Positions 1 through 13,308 of a DNA stretch of 64,000 nt are shown in pieces. The notes under the pieces were generated by a model, which worked only from the letters and a program-made list of their open reading frames with translations, had not been told where the DNA came from and searched no databases. Source of the DNA: Monosporascus cannonballus (taxonomy: Eukaryota > Ascomycota > Sordariomycetes > Xylariales); the NCBI GenBank assembly GCA_004154925.1, contig QJNS01000044.1, positions 62,001-126,000 on the forward strand. The letters are read 5' to 3'. Numbering within the stretch: the stretch's first letter is position 1; every line of letters begins with the position of its first letter. Both the position numbers and the translations under genes were made by a program.

Positions 1-3000
1 ATTTTAATAATTGTAAACATTCAATTAAAATATAAATTAACTTTTTTATATATTAATATTATTTACAGAATGAGGTGGAATCTCTCCTTTTTTTAATTAA
101 TCAATTTCGTGTATATTATTATTATTATAAATACATAACTTTTAAAACGTGTATTTATTATATAAGTTTTAATATTTTTTGTATTAAGTTTTATAAGGTT
201 AAATTGTTAATTTGTCTGTAATATAATATTTATGTCGTTTAGCGTTTTATTCGTAATATTGTATAATTAATCGAATTCCTTAAATAATAATTTTATTTAG
301 TTATTTTTTTTAGCATAATAGGCAATATTTAATATCTTGTTTTATCTTTAAAAAACCTTTTAATTTAATAATAAAACAATAAAACTTCCGTATTAATATT
401 TTATTATTTTTCAATGGTAAATATCTGAAGTAATAAAAGTATTAATTAATTACGGCATTTTTAATCGGTACTTTTATTTTAATTCTTTAAATATATTAAT
501 ATATCGTAATATGTTATAAAGTAATACCAAATTGGTAATTCTAAAAAGTCGAAAATATATTTATTTTTAATGTTTAATTAACAAATTAAATAACGTTACG
601 ACATTACGTAATAATTATTATAATTACTTTAATAACGTCGTTAATTTTACATTTTAACAACTTAATTTATTATATAATTCAATTTTCTTTCGGTATATTA
701 AAATCTTATATTATAGTTCTTGATATCGGTATTATAGTTTCGATTAATAAAAACGTTTTTTGTATTAGAATACGGATTTATAAAAATTAAAGCCGTAATT
801 TTCTATCATTATATTATTTACGAATACTATTTTAAGCAAAAATTTAAATTATTTTTTACTTATATCGTTCGTTAGTTTTATTAATTTTTTAATAAATAAA
901 ATAATCCTTGTTTCGATTAAACCTTATCGTTAAGTAGTATAAATAATTTTAACGTTTTATATAATTCTATATATTTTTTAGACTTCGATAACCTTTTTCT
1001 TATTTTTAATTTTTTTGTAGATTTTAATTTTAACCGAAATTTTGTATTAATTAAAAAGATATTCGTTTAAAATTTCCTAATTGTTATAAACGTAATTATA
1101 CGTAAAGCTTAACTTCGAAATATCCGAATAATTTATATCGAATTTTAATAATTATCTTATACTAGTGATTATTTAGCATAAATTAAACGTTAATAACCCA
1201 AATAATTACGATATTTAAAAAGTTTAAAAAGCTCTAACATTTTTCGAAACCTTAATTAGCATTGTTTTAATATAAAACATAAGTAAAAATTGCTTTCCGT
1301 AAATATCTATATACATTACGCTAATAATATGATATAATTATACGTTAATAAATTATATTCTGTTTTCGATAAACGAAACTTTCGTAATATTATTTAATTA
1401 TTATTAAAGGTTTTTGTTTATTATCGACAATTTTGGGATTATCATATTTTTTTTCTGTTTTACGTTACAAAATACCATTTTAAATAAAATATTTTAGGAT
1501 TTCGGTTTTTTAAAATTACTCATTTTTTATTGTTATATCGATTATCGATTAGAAAGTTTTTATATCGTTAAAAACCTTACGTAGTTTTGCGACCGTTTAA
1601 ATCAAATCTTTATAAAAAGGTTTTCCTTTTTTATTTACGTTATTTCTGTTATAAAATTTAGCTGAATAATAGTTAATTAAATAATAATAAAATTATCAAT
1701 CTATCCTTTTTATTAATTATTTATTTCGTTAAAAAACCCGGATAGTTTTTTAGTACTTTTTAATAACTATTTTTTAATGAAATATATATTCAATTTTGGA
1801 AACGAAAAATTTAATTTACGTAATTTAACGCGTTAATAAGATATAACGTAATGCATTTATAAAGTAATTAATTTATGTTATTAATTTTTTAGTATTAGAT
1901 TTTAGCGCAAACTGAATTTTATAAATATAATTCCGAAATCGCTTTAAAGTTTTAAAAATAATTCGACATTTAAACATAATAATATTATAACTTAATTTGG
2001 CTTCCTTGTAGCTATTATTTTTATAATATATCGAAAATCTTATGCTGTTAATTATTTAACTTAACGTATCTTTAAAACCGTATCTACAAAAAATTCGTTC
2101 TTATAATAATTCTTTTATTCCGAGATTATAATTAATAATAATTAAAGTTAAAACCGCCGTAAGTTCGTTTTTAAACATTTTTACAATATGCTTTTACTCG
2201 GGGTCCTAAATAAAAACACTTATATTTACGAAATAAATAAATAAAAAGTTCCACTTTAATAATATAATATATAATAAATATCTAATAATAAACGGTAATT
2301 TCTTAAAAAACTTTAACTTCTAATACTTTTTTATAAAAACGAATATCTAGAATTTTTATTATTTTAACCGTAATAGGTTAAAGATTATTCGTATTACAAA
2401 AATATCCGATTATAATTACAAATTTAAAGTACTATTAAAACCTTTGTATATTAATCAGAATTTCAACAAATTTGTAATTAAAAGAGAATTATTATATTAA
2501 TAATATATTCGAAAGCGAACTATGGAATTCCGAAGAAAACGTTAACATTATCGTATTACGTTTTTAATCTCTTAGTATTAAAGTTATTTATAAATAACTG
2601 CACAATTTCGGGTAATAAATTATAAAGAATTCTCTGAATTATATAACAAACATAAATTATAAAATTGGAAAACTTTACTAAAATAATAATATATCGGAAT
2701 AAATATAACGATATTATCGACGTTATTAAATCTTTATTAATAAAAATTAACGTAAATTAATTATACTAAAAAAGAATTAATGAAAAAACCAAAAAGCATA
2801 TAACGAAATTCGTAAAACTTTCATCGTAATTTTTCGGCATAAATATATTCTGTGAAATAATGGCGTTTAATTTCGTCGCAAAATTAATTAATTACAAACT
2901 ATTATTTCTTTTAATAAAAAACTAGGTATTTCGATACGTAATATATAATTATTCGAATATTTTTTCGATATATATTCGTTATATATCGTTTAATTTATCT

Positions 3001-4989
3001 TTTATATTAACCGATACTATAATACCTTTAATTTACTGTATTTTATAAGAAATAATTTTAACTTTATAAAAGATTGCGATAATTCTTTGAATTCGATTAC
3101 ATTTTTATTGATTTCATCTTAAAGTAATTTACTTATAGAATTACATTTTTTTCAAAGAAATAGTTTTTCTTTACAGATAAATTTATCACCGATTTAATGA
3201 ATTAAAATCTTAGCATTTTCTGACGGTTAATCGAGCCCTTTAAGGTATTAAAATAAACTTAGAAAGTAATGCCGTTAATAATTTATCAGTCTTATTTAAG
3301 ATATCTCTTTATTTTTTAATCGCTTATACACCTTTTTCGAATTCTTTAATTTTTTAATTTAGATTTCCAAATAATACCATTTTATCAAGTAATATATTAT
3401 CAATAAAAACTAACCTTTTCTAGTTAAATTTATATATAATATTAATTTAAAATATTTTTTCTTTAATATTATTATATATTTTCCCCCATAAGATTCCGTA
3501 CAATATAAATATGACCGTTTTGGTATCTAAATATTTTAAAATTTTATTTTTAAAATTTTATTTATATTTTAGATATTTTTAAATAATTTTATAATTTTAA
3601 TTAAAAGATATTTAATCGAAAACATATAAAAGCTTATAACGGATTTGTTTATTTTTTCGTTATTAAATTTATTTATATTAATAAAACGACTTAAAATTTT
3701 ATCGGCTATATTTTTTGAAATGAATTATTTGTACAGATAATACGGTTTACTTATTTTGTTTATATGAAAAAATACTAATTTTCGTCGGACCAAAATTTAA
3801 AGTTTTTGTAACACCTGTAAATTTATATTTAATATTATGTTTAATTTGTTAGAAAATTAAATTATAATATTAATATCTATACTATACGGTCATCGATATT
3901 AACAAAAAAAGAAATAATAAATCATCGATTAACTAACTAAACAGAAACCTTAATAACGCTTTTAAACTTGGTTCGTTTTTAAAAATTATATTTCATAAAA
4001 AGTCCATATTTATTATATTATTAACTTATATTTCTCAATATATAACAAAATTATAACACTTAATTCAGTTCGATATCGATAGTACTATTAATTAAGCTTT
4101 TTCTTTTTTAAAACCAACTTTAATAACAAATCGAAATAACGAAATAATATATTCGATCGGATTATATTATTATAGATACAGAATATTAACTCCATTTTAT
4201 CTTTTCAGCTTATATCTAATATTTATACTTAAAACTTTATAAATTTATCACAATGTAATAAGTACAAAACCGCGAACCTTTACCTTTATTATCTTAATTA
4301 TTTCCTTATTTATATAACTGAATATTTCGAAGGTTTTTACAGCCATATAAATTTTAAAAACTATATTAAAATCCGAGCAAGCCTTAATTAATCCCGATTA
4401 AATAATTTCCAATTCTTTTTAGCGATTTCGTAAATTTCAAGTTCCTAATATTTTATTATTTACATTTTAATTAATTTATCGCAATAAAGATAAATATAAT
4501 CTGCTTATATTTTTATTTCGGTATTTAAAATTAAAAATGGAGTTTATATAAATTTATTATTATTAATTTGATTTCTTTTACAAACCTATCAATCTTTTTC
4601 TTTTTTATACCAAAATGATTAATTAATATAACATTAATAAATATAAAAAACTAATTGATTATCTTAACTTTAAACAGGTGGATTTTCTTAAAATACTAAA
4701 CACTTTTATGTTTAATAAAATCATTGTAAAATCAATTAAATAAAAATACCTTTTTATAAAACAACTTACCGAATTTTAAAACAAAATAAAATATGTTAAT
4801 TTTAATAATACGGTTTTAATTAATACTAAATTTCGATCGATTAAGTTTTAAGATTATCGTAAAATAAAATACGTCCGGAATATTAAAACGGGTCGAATCC
4901 GAATTAATATTAGGTTTAGATTTTCTTAATCCTTGAGAAACTTTTTATCGATAATTATAATATTTTATCTTATTTTGAAAATAATCAGA

Positions 4990-5360
4990 AAATCTATATA
5001 AATTAAATATCTATTTTAAAATACTTTTCGGTATAAGATCTTTCCCGTCGGCCGTCTAATTTTAGAGTATCGTCGGAAATTATATTATATCCAAAAAAAA
5101 TCAATTAAATCTTACTTTAAAATATCATATATTAATTATTATTGAACGAAATTAAACCGGTTTCTTTTATATTCGAAAACAACCTATATGTACATTACGA
5201 ATTTGTATTTAATGTGAAACTGATAAAATCCTATTTCAAAATTGTTAAATTGTTTTCCGCAGTTTCGGTAATTACTTCGATAATTATTTCGTTTACAACA
5301 AGTTTTCATTTTATTAAAATCGTCCGGCTAAAAACTTATTATATTAATCGATAAATCGAT
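4990..5360 (-). pseudogene. Unidentified coding remnant within element H
   Basis: A minus-strand frame of about 120 codons contains only TAA/TAG stops and is rich in Asn, Thr and Ile. It includes the readable pieces FSNIKETGLISFNNN and DDTLKLDGRRERSYTEKYF. It lies downstream, in element direction, of the integrase-like remnant. In a copia element this would be the linker between integrase and reverse transcriptase, but I do not recognise a family motif. The plus-strand ORF over the same bases (5142-5354) is more likely its shadow. Confidence 0.22.
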
Positions 5361-5899
5361 ATTATTATATTATATCTAAAACGGTTTCTAGCTAAAAAAT
5401 ACCCAATATTGTAATAACTGAATAACTTTACGATTTCTTTTTAAAAAAGTTAAATTTTTATACTTATTATATTTAAGTAATTTTTAACTCTTATAAAATT
5501 TAAAAAGCTTTCGATGCTTAATTATGTTTTGCCAATAAAATCACTTCGGATCTAGAATTGCTTTATGAAAAAAATCTTAAATTCTTATTATCGTACTTTA
5601 TTTATTTAAGCAAAATCGAAACTAACTATATTTAATATAACTTATATTTTTTATAGTTATTTACTTTAACCTTATTAAAAACCTCATTTTTAATTAATAT
5701 TATTACAGTATTATAACACGGTATATATAAACGTTCAAACTTTATAAATAAATTATTACAAACTTGTTCGAAATAATTAAATAAAAACCATTTTAGTAAG
5801 GTTTTCATATATTCGTTTTTATTAGTAAATTTATTTTTAAATTTATTTTTTAAATAATATCGCAAATGTTAAAAGCATGTTTTAAAAAATATTTATTAA

Positions 5900-6180
5900 C
5901 TTAATTAAATATATTACGTTAAATCTATTTCGTTAAAGTTTTTAATTAATTTGTAACGTTTCATACTTGTTGTAAAATTTATAACTTAAAGGTTTTTAAA
6001 ATATTTCTAACCGCTTTATCTTAAATAATAAAAGTTTTAAAAATAACATTAATTCAAATTTTTATAAAAAGGCTATTTATTTAATAAAACTATTTATGAA
6101 CTTTTTGCGCCTTAATAAACTTATATTTTAGAAATACTCTAGTAGCGTTTTTAAGTTAATCGATAACCATAATATCAAAA
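5900..6180 (-). pseudogene. Integrase-like remnant, copia type (tentative)
   Basis: One minus-strand frame starts with FDIMVID, a stop, then LKNATRVFLKYKFIKAQKVH and continues to about 5900 with only TAA/TAG interruptions. The pattern of a hydrophobic strand ending in D, then a T-x-V-F-L-K-Y-K segment, resembles the first catalytic Asp region of copia integrases. The catalytic DNG motif further on is not clear. Length and motif quality are poor, so this could be another DDE-type enzyme. Reading the same frame as gypsy integrase would be inconsistent with its distance from the LTR at 7995. Confidence 0.33.
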
Positions 6181-7780
6181 ACACGCAAATCTTAAAAAAC
6201 ATTTAAAGGTATTCGGCAATGTTACAAAAAGAAAAAAGAAAATTCTTTGTAATATTTAGCGAAAATAAATATTCTTATTAATTTAAAGCGTTCTAAAAAA
6301 TATAATTTCAAAAATATATATTATAAATTTGATCAAAGTTTGCAAAAAAATCTAAAAAGTAAAAACTGTTCTTCTTATATATTTTGATAATAATTTTCAA
6401 TATTTGAGATACCCGTGCTTTAATTGCGTTTATAATGAATTTTAAGGAATTAATAACATTATTTAAAAGTAATTCGTTATTACTTTAGTTTTCGTACTTA
6501 AATTTAAATAATCGGTGAAGATTAATAATGTGTAACGTTAAATTGTAATTCTTTTAAATTAGAAAAACTTCGAAATAAGTAATAACATTTACTACGCCGT
6601 ATTTTGTAATAATTTCCATAAGTTTTTAATAAACCAATTGAACTTAAACAGAATTTATTAATGAAATAAAACAATTTAAAATTATGATTTATATATATAA
6701 TTATAAAGAAATTCAAAAGGTTTAATATTTTCGTTTCTATTTTTTTGAATTCTGTATAAATATAATAAAAATATCGCTTTTTTAGCTTAAATAAATCCGT
6801 TTTCTTTAATCGATATATTGTTAACAGTAAATGCCAGATTTATTCGTTTTTAATTTCACGATTAATACTTTTATTATTGCTTTTATAGTTAAAATAATTT
6901 TATGAATTAATACCAGTAAATCTCAAAAGATATTTTTAAACGGAACCTATATAAAATATTAACTTACTATGGCGAAATTTCCTTAAAATATTTCCTTAAT
7001 AAGTTAATTTAATTTTTCTAATTATATACAAACACATTAATCTTGTTTCGAATGTTTTTCGCAAACGAAATTAAAGGTTTTATAACTATATTTCTTGTTT
7101 TACTTATATTAATAAGTTAATCTATATTGTTAATTATATCGGCGTTATTTCAGTTTTCAATTAATCTAACACTTATATAAATGTATTATTAATAATCCAT
7201 TTCTGGTTTTATAATCTAAATAAATGAACATTTAGTAATTAAATTTAATTGATTATAATTAATTAATTTTTAATCTTAATTCATTATATTTATCGTTTAA
7301 TTTCTAAGCATTCGATTTTTATTTTACTAACCAAACTTTCCGAAAAATACGTTATATTTTAAATTCATACTCTCGGTTTAAAATAAAACGAATTATTTTA
7401 TATCTTTACATCTATACATTTTTAAGTATGTAATTTTTCGAAATCAATTTAAAATTTTAACTCCGGGTAAAATCTCGTAAACGTTTAATTTTTAAATTAT
7501 TTCTTGTAATTAATAATATTCTGAAATCGCTTTGTTGTTATCAGTTATTCTTACTATTACTATTTTGTAAAACGCAATATACGTTTTTGCATTTCTATAA
7601 CCGTAATCCTAATTACTCTCATTTTTAGTTAAAATTTTATCTTTTAGAATATTAATCGGAAAGTCGAGAATTGTTTCAGCAACTAATTAAAGCCAGCTTT
7701 TTCTCCCTAGCAGCCGAATACATCAATGTTTAAAAAATTAATTTTAATTAATACAGATAAATTAATTATAATATAATACG

Positions 7781-7995
7781 AAAAAGAATTATTAAGATGA
7801 AAGACTTAAGCCTATTACATTACTGATATTAAATCTCGATAATTGAAATAATAAAAAATATAATATATTGTAATAATAGTAAATAACGTATAAAGTTCAA
7901 CTTATAGCAAACGAATCCCTTTAATATATATGCGAAGCCCGGGCTTTCTAATCAGCCGAACCTGATTATAGGCGTAACACCTTGCCCTATTTGAA
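7781..7995 (-). repeat. LTR of element H (copia-like), minus orientation
   Basis: Read on the minus strand it begins near 7995, reaches TGTTACGCC, then ATAATCAGG, GGCTGAT, GAAAGCCCGGGCTTCGCAT and a TATATTAA box, and ends near a TATCAG stretch and AATTC. The insertion at 60276-60556 shows the same order of motifs with far fewer C-to-T changes. The GC-rich core around 7930-7980 stands out in otherwise RIP-mutated DNA because its cytosines are in CpC, CpG and CpT rather than CpA contexts. Confidence 0.6.
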
Positions 7996-8099
7996 TAAAT
8001 TATTATATTAACGTTTAACATTAAAAATGATTATAATAGTTTAAATTTAAACTGTAATTAAAAAGCTTAAATATTATATTTAATAAATTACGACTTACC

Positions 8100-11000
8100 T
8101 GAGTTCTATTATAATATAAATTAATATTTACAAATATAGAATTACGAAATTTTAATTTCATACTAAAAAAAAATTAAATGTGTTTAAGTTAACTACGAAT
8201 TTATTTTAAAATTTAATATTTAAACGAAATATTAAATAAACCTTTTACCGTTGCAACTTCTTTATACAAAATACGTTAAATTAACACGAATTTGTTATAA
8301 AGAATTAATTAAAAAAACCGAAAAACCGATCTGAAAAAAAAACGATTAAAATTATTTTTTAATTATATTGATTTTGAAAATAAACTAAATATTAGTCAAA
8401 CGGCGGAATAAAAAGTTTATTATTACGTAACATATTTTATATTTATAATTATAGAATACTTAACTTCGAAATAATTGACTATATTTAAAATCTTATTATT
8501 AAAATAAAATATTGCAATACTGAAATACTAATGTAATTTAATATATTTTATAAGAAATAAAATAATAACTTAAAACACCGAATTATTAAATGATTACGTT
8601 TAATTTCATTATATAATTATATTTTCAAAATTACTAAAATTGATAATAAATAATATAAATACGCTATAAAAATATATTATAAAATAAAAAAGCTATCGAG
8701 CTAATTAATTTAAACGATACAGCGTATCTATTATTTTATATAACACTATAACAAAACTTATCGAATTCGAAACGGTTTAACGTGAAAATAAAAGTTAAAT
8801 TAAATAATATAATTACAACAAAATTGGGCATTACTAAAATGTATTTAAATATTTTAATGAATAAAATAATTCAATTTTTATTTAAAACAATTGATTTACT
8901 CGAATAAAACAGTATTCGATACAAATAGATAAAATATTGACATAATTAACACTTAATCAATATAAAGGTTATTTCGATAAAAGATTTAACGCGAATAACG
9001 GAAAGCTAAAAAACTAATTCAAAAATATTTAAGAAATAATGAAAAGATTTAAAGAATAATTAAAGAAACACTAAAAATAAATGGAAATTATATATTTTAG
9101 AATTCCAGATCGATAGGACAAATATGTACCGTATATTATAAGCCACGAAGATATTTTATATATCATAAATAAAAGAAAATCAATTTACTAATATATTAAT
9201 TATATATATATGTATTGAACTATTTCAATTAAAACAAAGAGAGTTAATAAAATAAATAATAATTTTGTATTTTTAAAATAAAAACCTTTAAAATAAAATT
9301 AATAAACAAATAATTATATAAAAACTGTTTTTAATTTTATTAAATATTTAATCATTAATTTATAAAAATGTTAATTTAATACCTTGAAAAGAATATGATT
9401 AAAAAGTTATTAAAGATTCTTTTTAATTATTATTTATTATAAACCTGAAAAAATAACCAGTCAAAATAAAATTTTGTTTTTTACTCGCGAATAAAATTAG
9501 CAAATTTATGAGATATAAAAAACTTAATATAATATTTATATTATATAAAAAATAATTTATTAAATGCAAAATATATTTAGATTCAAGCCATATTTTCCAA
9601 GCCGCGCTAAATACACCGAAATTATTACACGATATAATTTGCACAATAAATACTATACCTAGTATCTTCGAACCCGATTACTAATCTATGGTTTTAATAG
9701 TTAATGATTTATTAAATACAATACAAAATTACGGAAATTTAAACATAATTAATAAAATTTAATAAATTGTAAGCGAAATTTTAAAAACGTTATTTATAAG
9801 AAACTCATAAAGTAAAACAATTTGAAAGTTTAAAGAAAATTGTTTAAAAAAAGGTTCAAACATATAACAAAAACCGTTAATAATCTTTTAATTTTACATA
9901 TATATATTGGAATATATAGGTATACTGTACTAATAAGTTACTAAACATTAAACGAAAATCATATTATATTAAATATTAACAATAAGTTTAAATTAATATA
10001 GAAATACAAATTAAAGCGTTATATAATTACGAATATCAAAAAATTAAAACTTAACTTACCATAACGGAAAATGTAAGTATAAAATTAATTATTCCGAAAT
10101 TTCTAATGAAAAATAATACCAAATAGTTAATTGCAATATTATTACATTTCTAAATTAAGATACCATATTGAAAAATTATAAATATATTAAAATAAATATT
10201 GAAATAATACCAAAATGAATTACGTAAAATTTAAGTACTGAAATAATAATTCGTAATAATAATTCGAACGATTACGAAGGTCAGTTAATATAGTATTGAA
10301 ATATTTTAAATATAAGTATTTTTTAAAAAATGAATTTAATATAAAGTTCATAAATTATAACGAATAAAGTTATAAAATAAAATTTAAAAAACGTTTATTT
10401 ATAAAGTTTTACCTTATTTATAATTTTAATAAAAATAGCTTACGTATTTTTGAAAGATATTTAAATAATTAATTGTAAAAAAGTTTTTATCTTTTAAGTT
10501 ATGCGTAAAATATCTTATATTTTTTATACTTAAGAAAATATAAAATTATAAGTTATAGATAATTATCGATAGTTAAATAATAATATTATCAAAAATTATA
10601 ATTGTTTTCCTCTTTTCATTAAAATAAAGAATTAATTGTGTAAAACTTAATGCTTTATAGTATTCGAATTTAAAAATGATTATCACTTTATTGAGTTTAA
10701 GAAGAGTATGAATAAAATATAATATTTAAAACTAAATACAAATTATTTAATTATCTAATTACATTCTCATCGTTTATAAATATATTAAAAACTTCTTATA
10801 AATTATATATTATAAATTATAAAACTATTTTGCCGTTTTATTTTAAATTATTGTAAAATATATTAAATTTGACTTTTTGTAAAAAAATATTTTAAAGATA
10901 AAATAATAAACGACGATTATGATTAAAAATACTAGGGTTTTTTTAAAGTCGCTAAGTTTGTATAAGAAATTTATGCGTAATCTTTATAAAATTATTATAT

Positions 11001-11575
11001 TTTTAATTATATTTATGAAAATGAAAAGAAATTAAATAAACGCTGGAAATATCAAAAATATTCTAGAAATTCAGAAAATAGTTGTTGAGAAACTAATAAT
11101 AATTAAATTAAGTTCAATAGGTTTTTATTTAAATTAGACACAATCGCATTTAAATAACGTCTTTCCTAAAAAACAATTTATAGTTACTATCTCGGTTTTT
11201 AGAATCTTTAAATATTTTTTTTAAAAAAATTATTAAAATTTTACCCCTCTTATTACGACAAAAAGATTAACGAAACGGTAATCAAAATAAATTAAAAAAG
11301 GGCAAATTTTAAGTTTATTATTATTTATAAAAAGGGCTTAGAAACGGGAAAATTAATATTTTAAATAAACGAGTAAATTTGAAACAGAATCCATTTAAAT
11401 TAATTACATAATTTTCGATATTACTTTAAAAAATACTTATACCTGCACCAAATTATGTTAATAGGGATGATACTATACAATACATATTAAAAGATTAAAA
11501 AATATAACCAAAATTTACTAAAAAATAAAAAACAAATATATAAGTTATAAACTTTTAAAAATATTAAATAAATTT
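8100..11575 (+). mobile_element. Degenerate Ty3/gypsy gag-pol fragment (I)
   Basis: The plus strand follows the same course as the gag-pol of elements A and C, although mutated: gag-like sequence near 8280-8420, the gag/pol stretch at 9090-9220, the protease region at 9880-10100, and RT/RNase H from 10370 to about 11550. Both catalytic and frame features are lost. There is no integrase or chromodomain, because the RNase H end runs directly into an LTR at 11582. A 130-bp repeat interrupts it at 9565-9694. No matching 5' LTR could be found near 8.0 kb, so it is probably 5'-truncated by, or against, element H. Confidence 0.6.
9565..9694 (+). repeat. 130-bp direct repeat, copy 1
   Basis: The stretch starting TGCAAAATATATTTAGATT and ending TCTATGGTTTT is repeated in the same orientation at 11582-11713, with most differences being C/T or G/A. 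Here it interrupts the gag-pol line of element I. The other copy forms the U3-like start of an LTR. Confidence 0.6.
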
Positions 11576-11581
11576 AAAACA

Positions 11582-11922
11582 TGTAAGATATATTTAGATT
11601 TAAGGCATTTTTTCAAGGCTGAGCCAAATATATAGAAAATTATTACACGATATAATTTGCTCGATAGATACTATATCTAATATCTTTAAACATGATAACT
11701 GATCTATAGTTTTCACGATTAGAAATATAAATAAATATATAAACCTATTATATTCGTAATTTAAATAATATTAACTTGTAGTATAATTTCGTTATCTAAA
11801 ATATTCTTAATATTCTACAATGTAATTAAGTTAACTTATTATTTAAACTTTTAAAATACTTTTACTAATATAAACTCGTACCACTAAAGTTTAATAATTA
11901 GTTAAAGTTCTAGCAGTTATAA
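11582..11922 (+). repeat. LTR of element I (plus orientation)
   Basis: Bases 11735-11922 align with the R-U5 part of the element A LTR, including the run toward TTTAATAATTAGTTAAA. The first about 130 bases (11582-11713) are the second copy of the 130-bp repeat and occupy the U3 position. The length of about 341 bp matches the other LTRs of this group (327-438 bp). The right edge follows a GTTATA end as in relatives. No target duplication could be checked because the left end of the element is missing. Confidence 0.5.
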
Positions 11923-12300
11923 TAAATATATAAAACGTCAAGTACAAATTTATTATGATAATATTTAATATGGCGACAATATTAAGAAAAACACATAATA
12001 ATAATTTTCTTTTACGTGTTTAATATATATATCGTTTGTTTTTTATTATTACGATTATTTGAAAATGACAGCAATACAATAAATAAATTTAAAAACTGTT
12101 TTTGTTTTATTTAAGAGATATATTGTAAAATTACAATTTTTATATTCATTATCATTTTTTTATATCACGGAAAAAGCTTGTTTCTGCGCGGTTAAAATAT
12201 ATAAAAAATCCAGTAATTACCGTTTCATTAAACTTAATTTTAGTTAAACAATTATAACTTCTTATATTTTATATTACCTTATTTTAGTGACCAGTTTAAT
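11923..12300. other. AT-rich stretch, nothing recognisable
   Basis: RIP-like AT-rich sequence between the LTR and the GC island. No coding frame or repeat match was noticed. The change to balanced composition is abrupt, at about 12300-12330. Confidence 0.5.
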
Positions 12301-13308
12301 TATCACATTTATATAACGTATAAATGTTCGCCCGCTCGACCAATGCAGTGAACCTCTGCTCGTCTACGTTCTGCCACGACATTCTATATGAGCTGCTGAT
12401 TCTCAATGTGTTCAAGGTTCTATAGGAGCATATGAATACGCGGACTGTATTGGCGACCACGGGGCCTCGTCCTTCGGGAGAATATGAAGATTGCTTATAA
12501 TATCCCCAGTAATGAGCGTCGGCCCCCGTTGGTAGAGACAGCTTCGTGCGAAGCCGGCCCCACAGGGAACTTCTGATCGTCTCCCGAGTCTGCGTCGTCA
12601 TGGCCTATGGGCGACTTGATGCACGATAGAGGAAAGACGCGAGAACTAGACTGGCTGGCCGAGGTTCGCGTTTCTGATCTTGAGGCGGGATTCTCCGATA
12701 CCAACACAATCTACAGTGCACCACTGAGAAGGAGATGGGGAAGACGAAGCCGGCATGGCAGTTGAACCTTGTCGGCAAACAGGAGTATGTAAGTATAGAG
12801 TGGCTGAAGGATGATATTAGTGTAGCCGGAGCTCCGAACTCCGTATAAGATATCGGACCCGCTAACCGTTTCGCCGAGTTAACTGACACGCCCAGTGTGA
12901 AAATAAGGGTTGGTAGCCGGATCAAAAGTTACCCTATCGAGATCAAGCCTTATTTTTGAGGTTTTGTTGTTTCTTGCGGAGTTTCTTAAAAAGGTTCAGA
13001 TGATACATTGAGCCATTGAAGCTATATCTTGATCGAAAGTCCTAGCCATGCCTGCGCAGGAGGAGCAGCCACAACCTCAAAAATGGCGCCTCATCAGCCA
13101 ACAGTGAGGCCGACTAATAGCCGGACCCCCCAGCTCCAGCTCTTCAGAAACAGCTGATAGCTTGGCAGTCGAACAGGCGAACATCATTTCAGCAACACCG
13201 ATCCTAACGTTCCAAAATTCATCCGTTACATCAATTCAGTGGGTTGAAAACTGGTTAGTTGAAGCCTGTTACAAGCCGCAATATAAAATTATAGGACCAG
13301 TCATTAAA
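12301..13308. other. GC-balanced island, left part, no assignable gene
   Basis: Composition is normal and RIP signs are absent. Three overlapping minus-strand ORFs (12296-12601, 12495-12707, 12605-12925) exist, but none resembles a family I know. They overlap in different frames, as chance ORFs in GC-richer DNA do. The plus-strand stretch at 13048-13107 reads MPAQEEQPQPQKWRLISQQ and stops. It may be a leftover of a gene or transposon end, or simply 5' sequence of the downstream gene. An in-frame extension upstream of 13309 lacks an ATG. Confidence 0.4.

Larger units (their letters stand above)
1..7780 (-). mobile_element. Degenerate LTR element body, probably Ty1/copia-like (H)
   Basis: This is a very AT-rich block with no intact gene. 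Minus-strand reading gives stretches of coding-like sequence broken by TAA/TAG, the usual RIP outcome. It lies directly inside a minus-oriented LTR-like sequence at 7781-7995. An integrase-like stretch about 1.6 kb inside that LTR fits the copia order gag-protease-integrase-RT better than the gypsy order. I could not find a clear reverse transcriptase motif or a left-hand LTR, so the left limit is unknown and more than one element may be present. Positions below about 3.5 kb show nothing I can assign. Confidence 0.4.

Noticed and set aside
5142..5354. 70-codon plus-strand ORF as a membrane protein
   Set aside because: Hydrophobic make-up is typical of random AT-rich frames, and the minus strand reads more like decayed coding sequence here.
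1..12290. Mitochondrial or plastid DNA because of extreme AT content
   Set aside because: Cytosines remain in CpG, stops are RIP-type, and Ty3/gypsy and copia-like features are present. No organelle genes are seen.
12296..12925. Three overlapping minus-strand ORFs in the GC island as a gene
   Set aside because: They lie in different frames, match no family I know and have no shared exon logic. Long ORFs are expected by chance in balanced DNA.
13162..13308. N-terminal extension of the reductase from TTG
   Set aside because: Non-ATG start in a eukaryote, and the domain begins exactly at the ATG at 13309. An upstream exon is possible but no splice sites are convincing.
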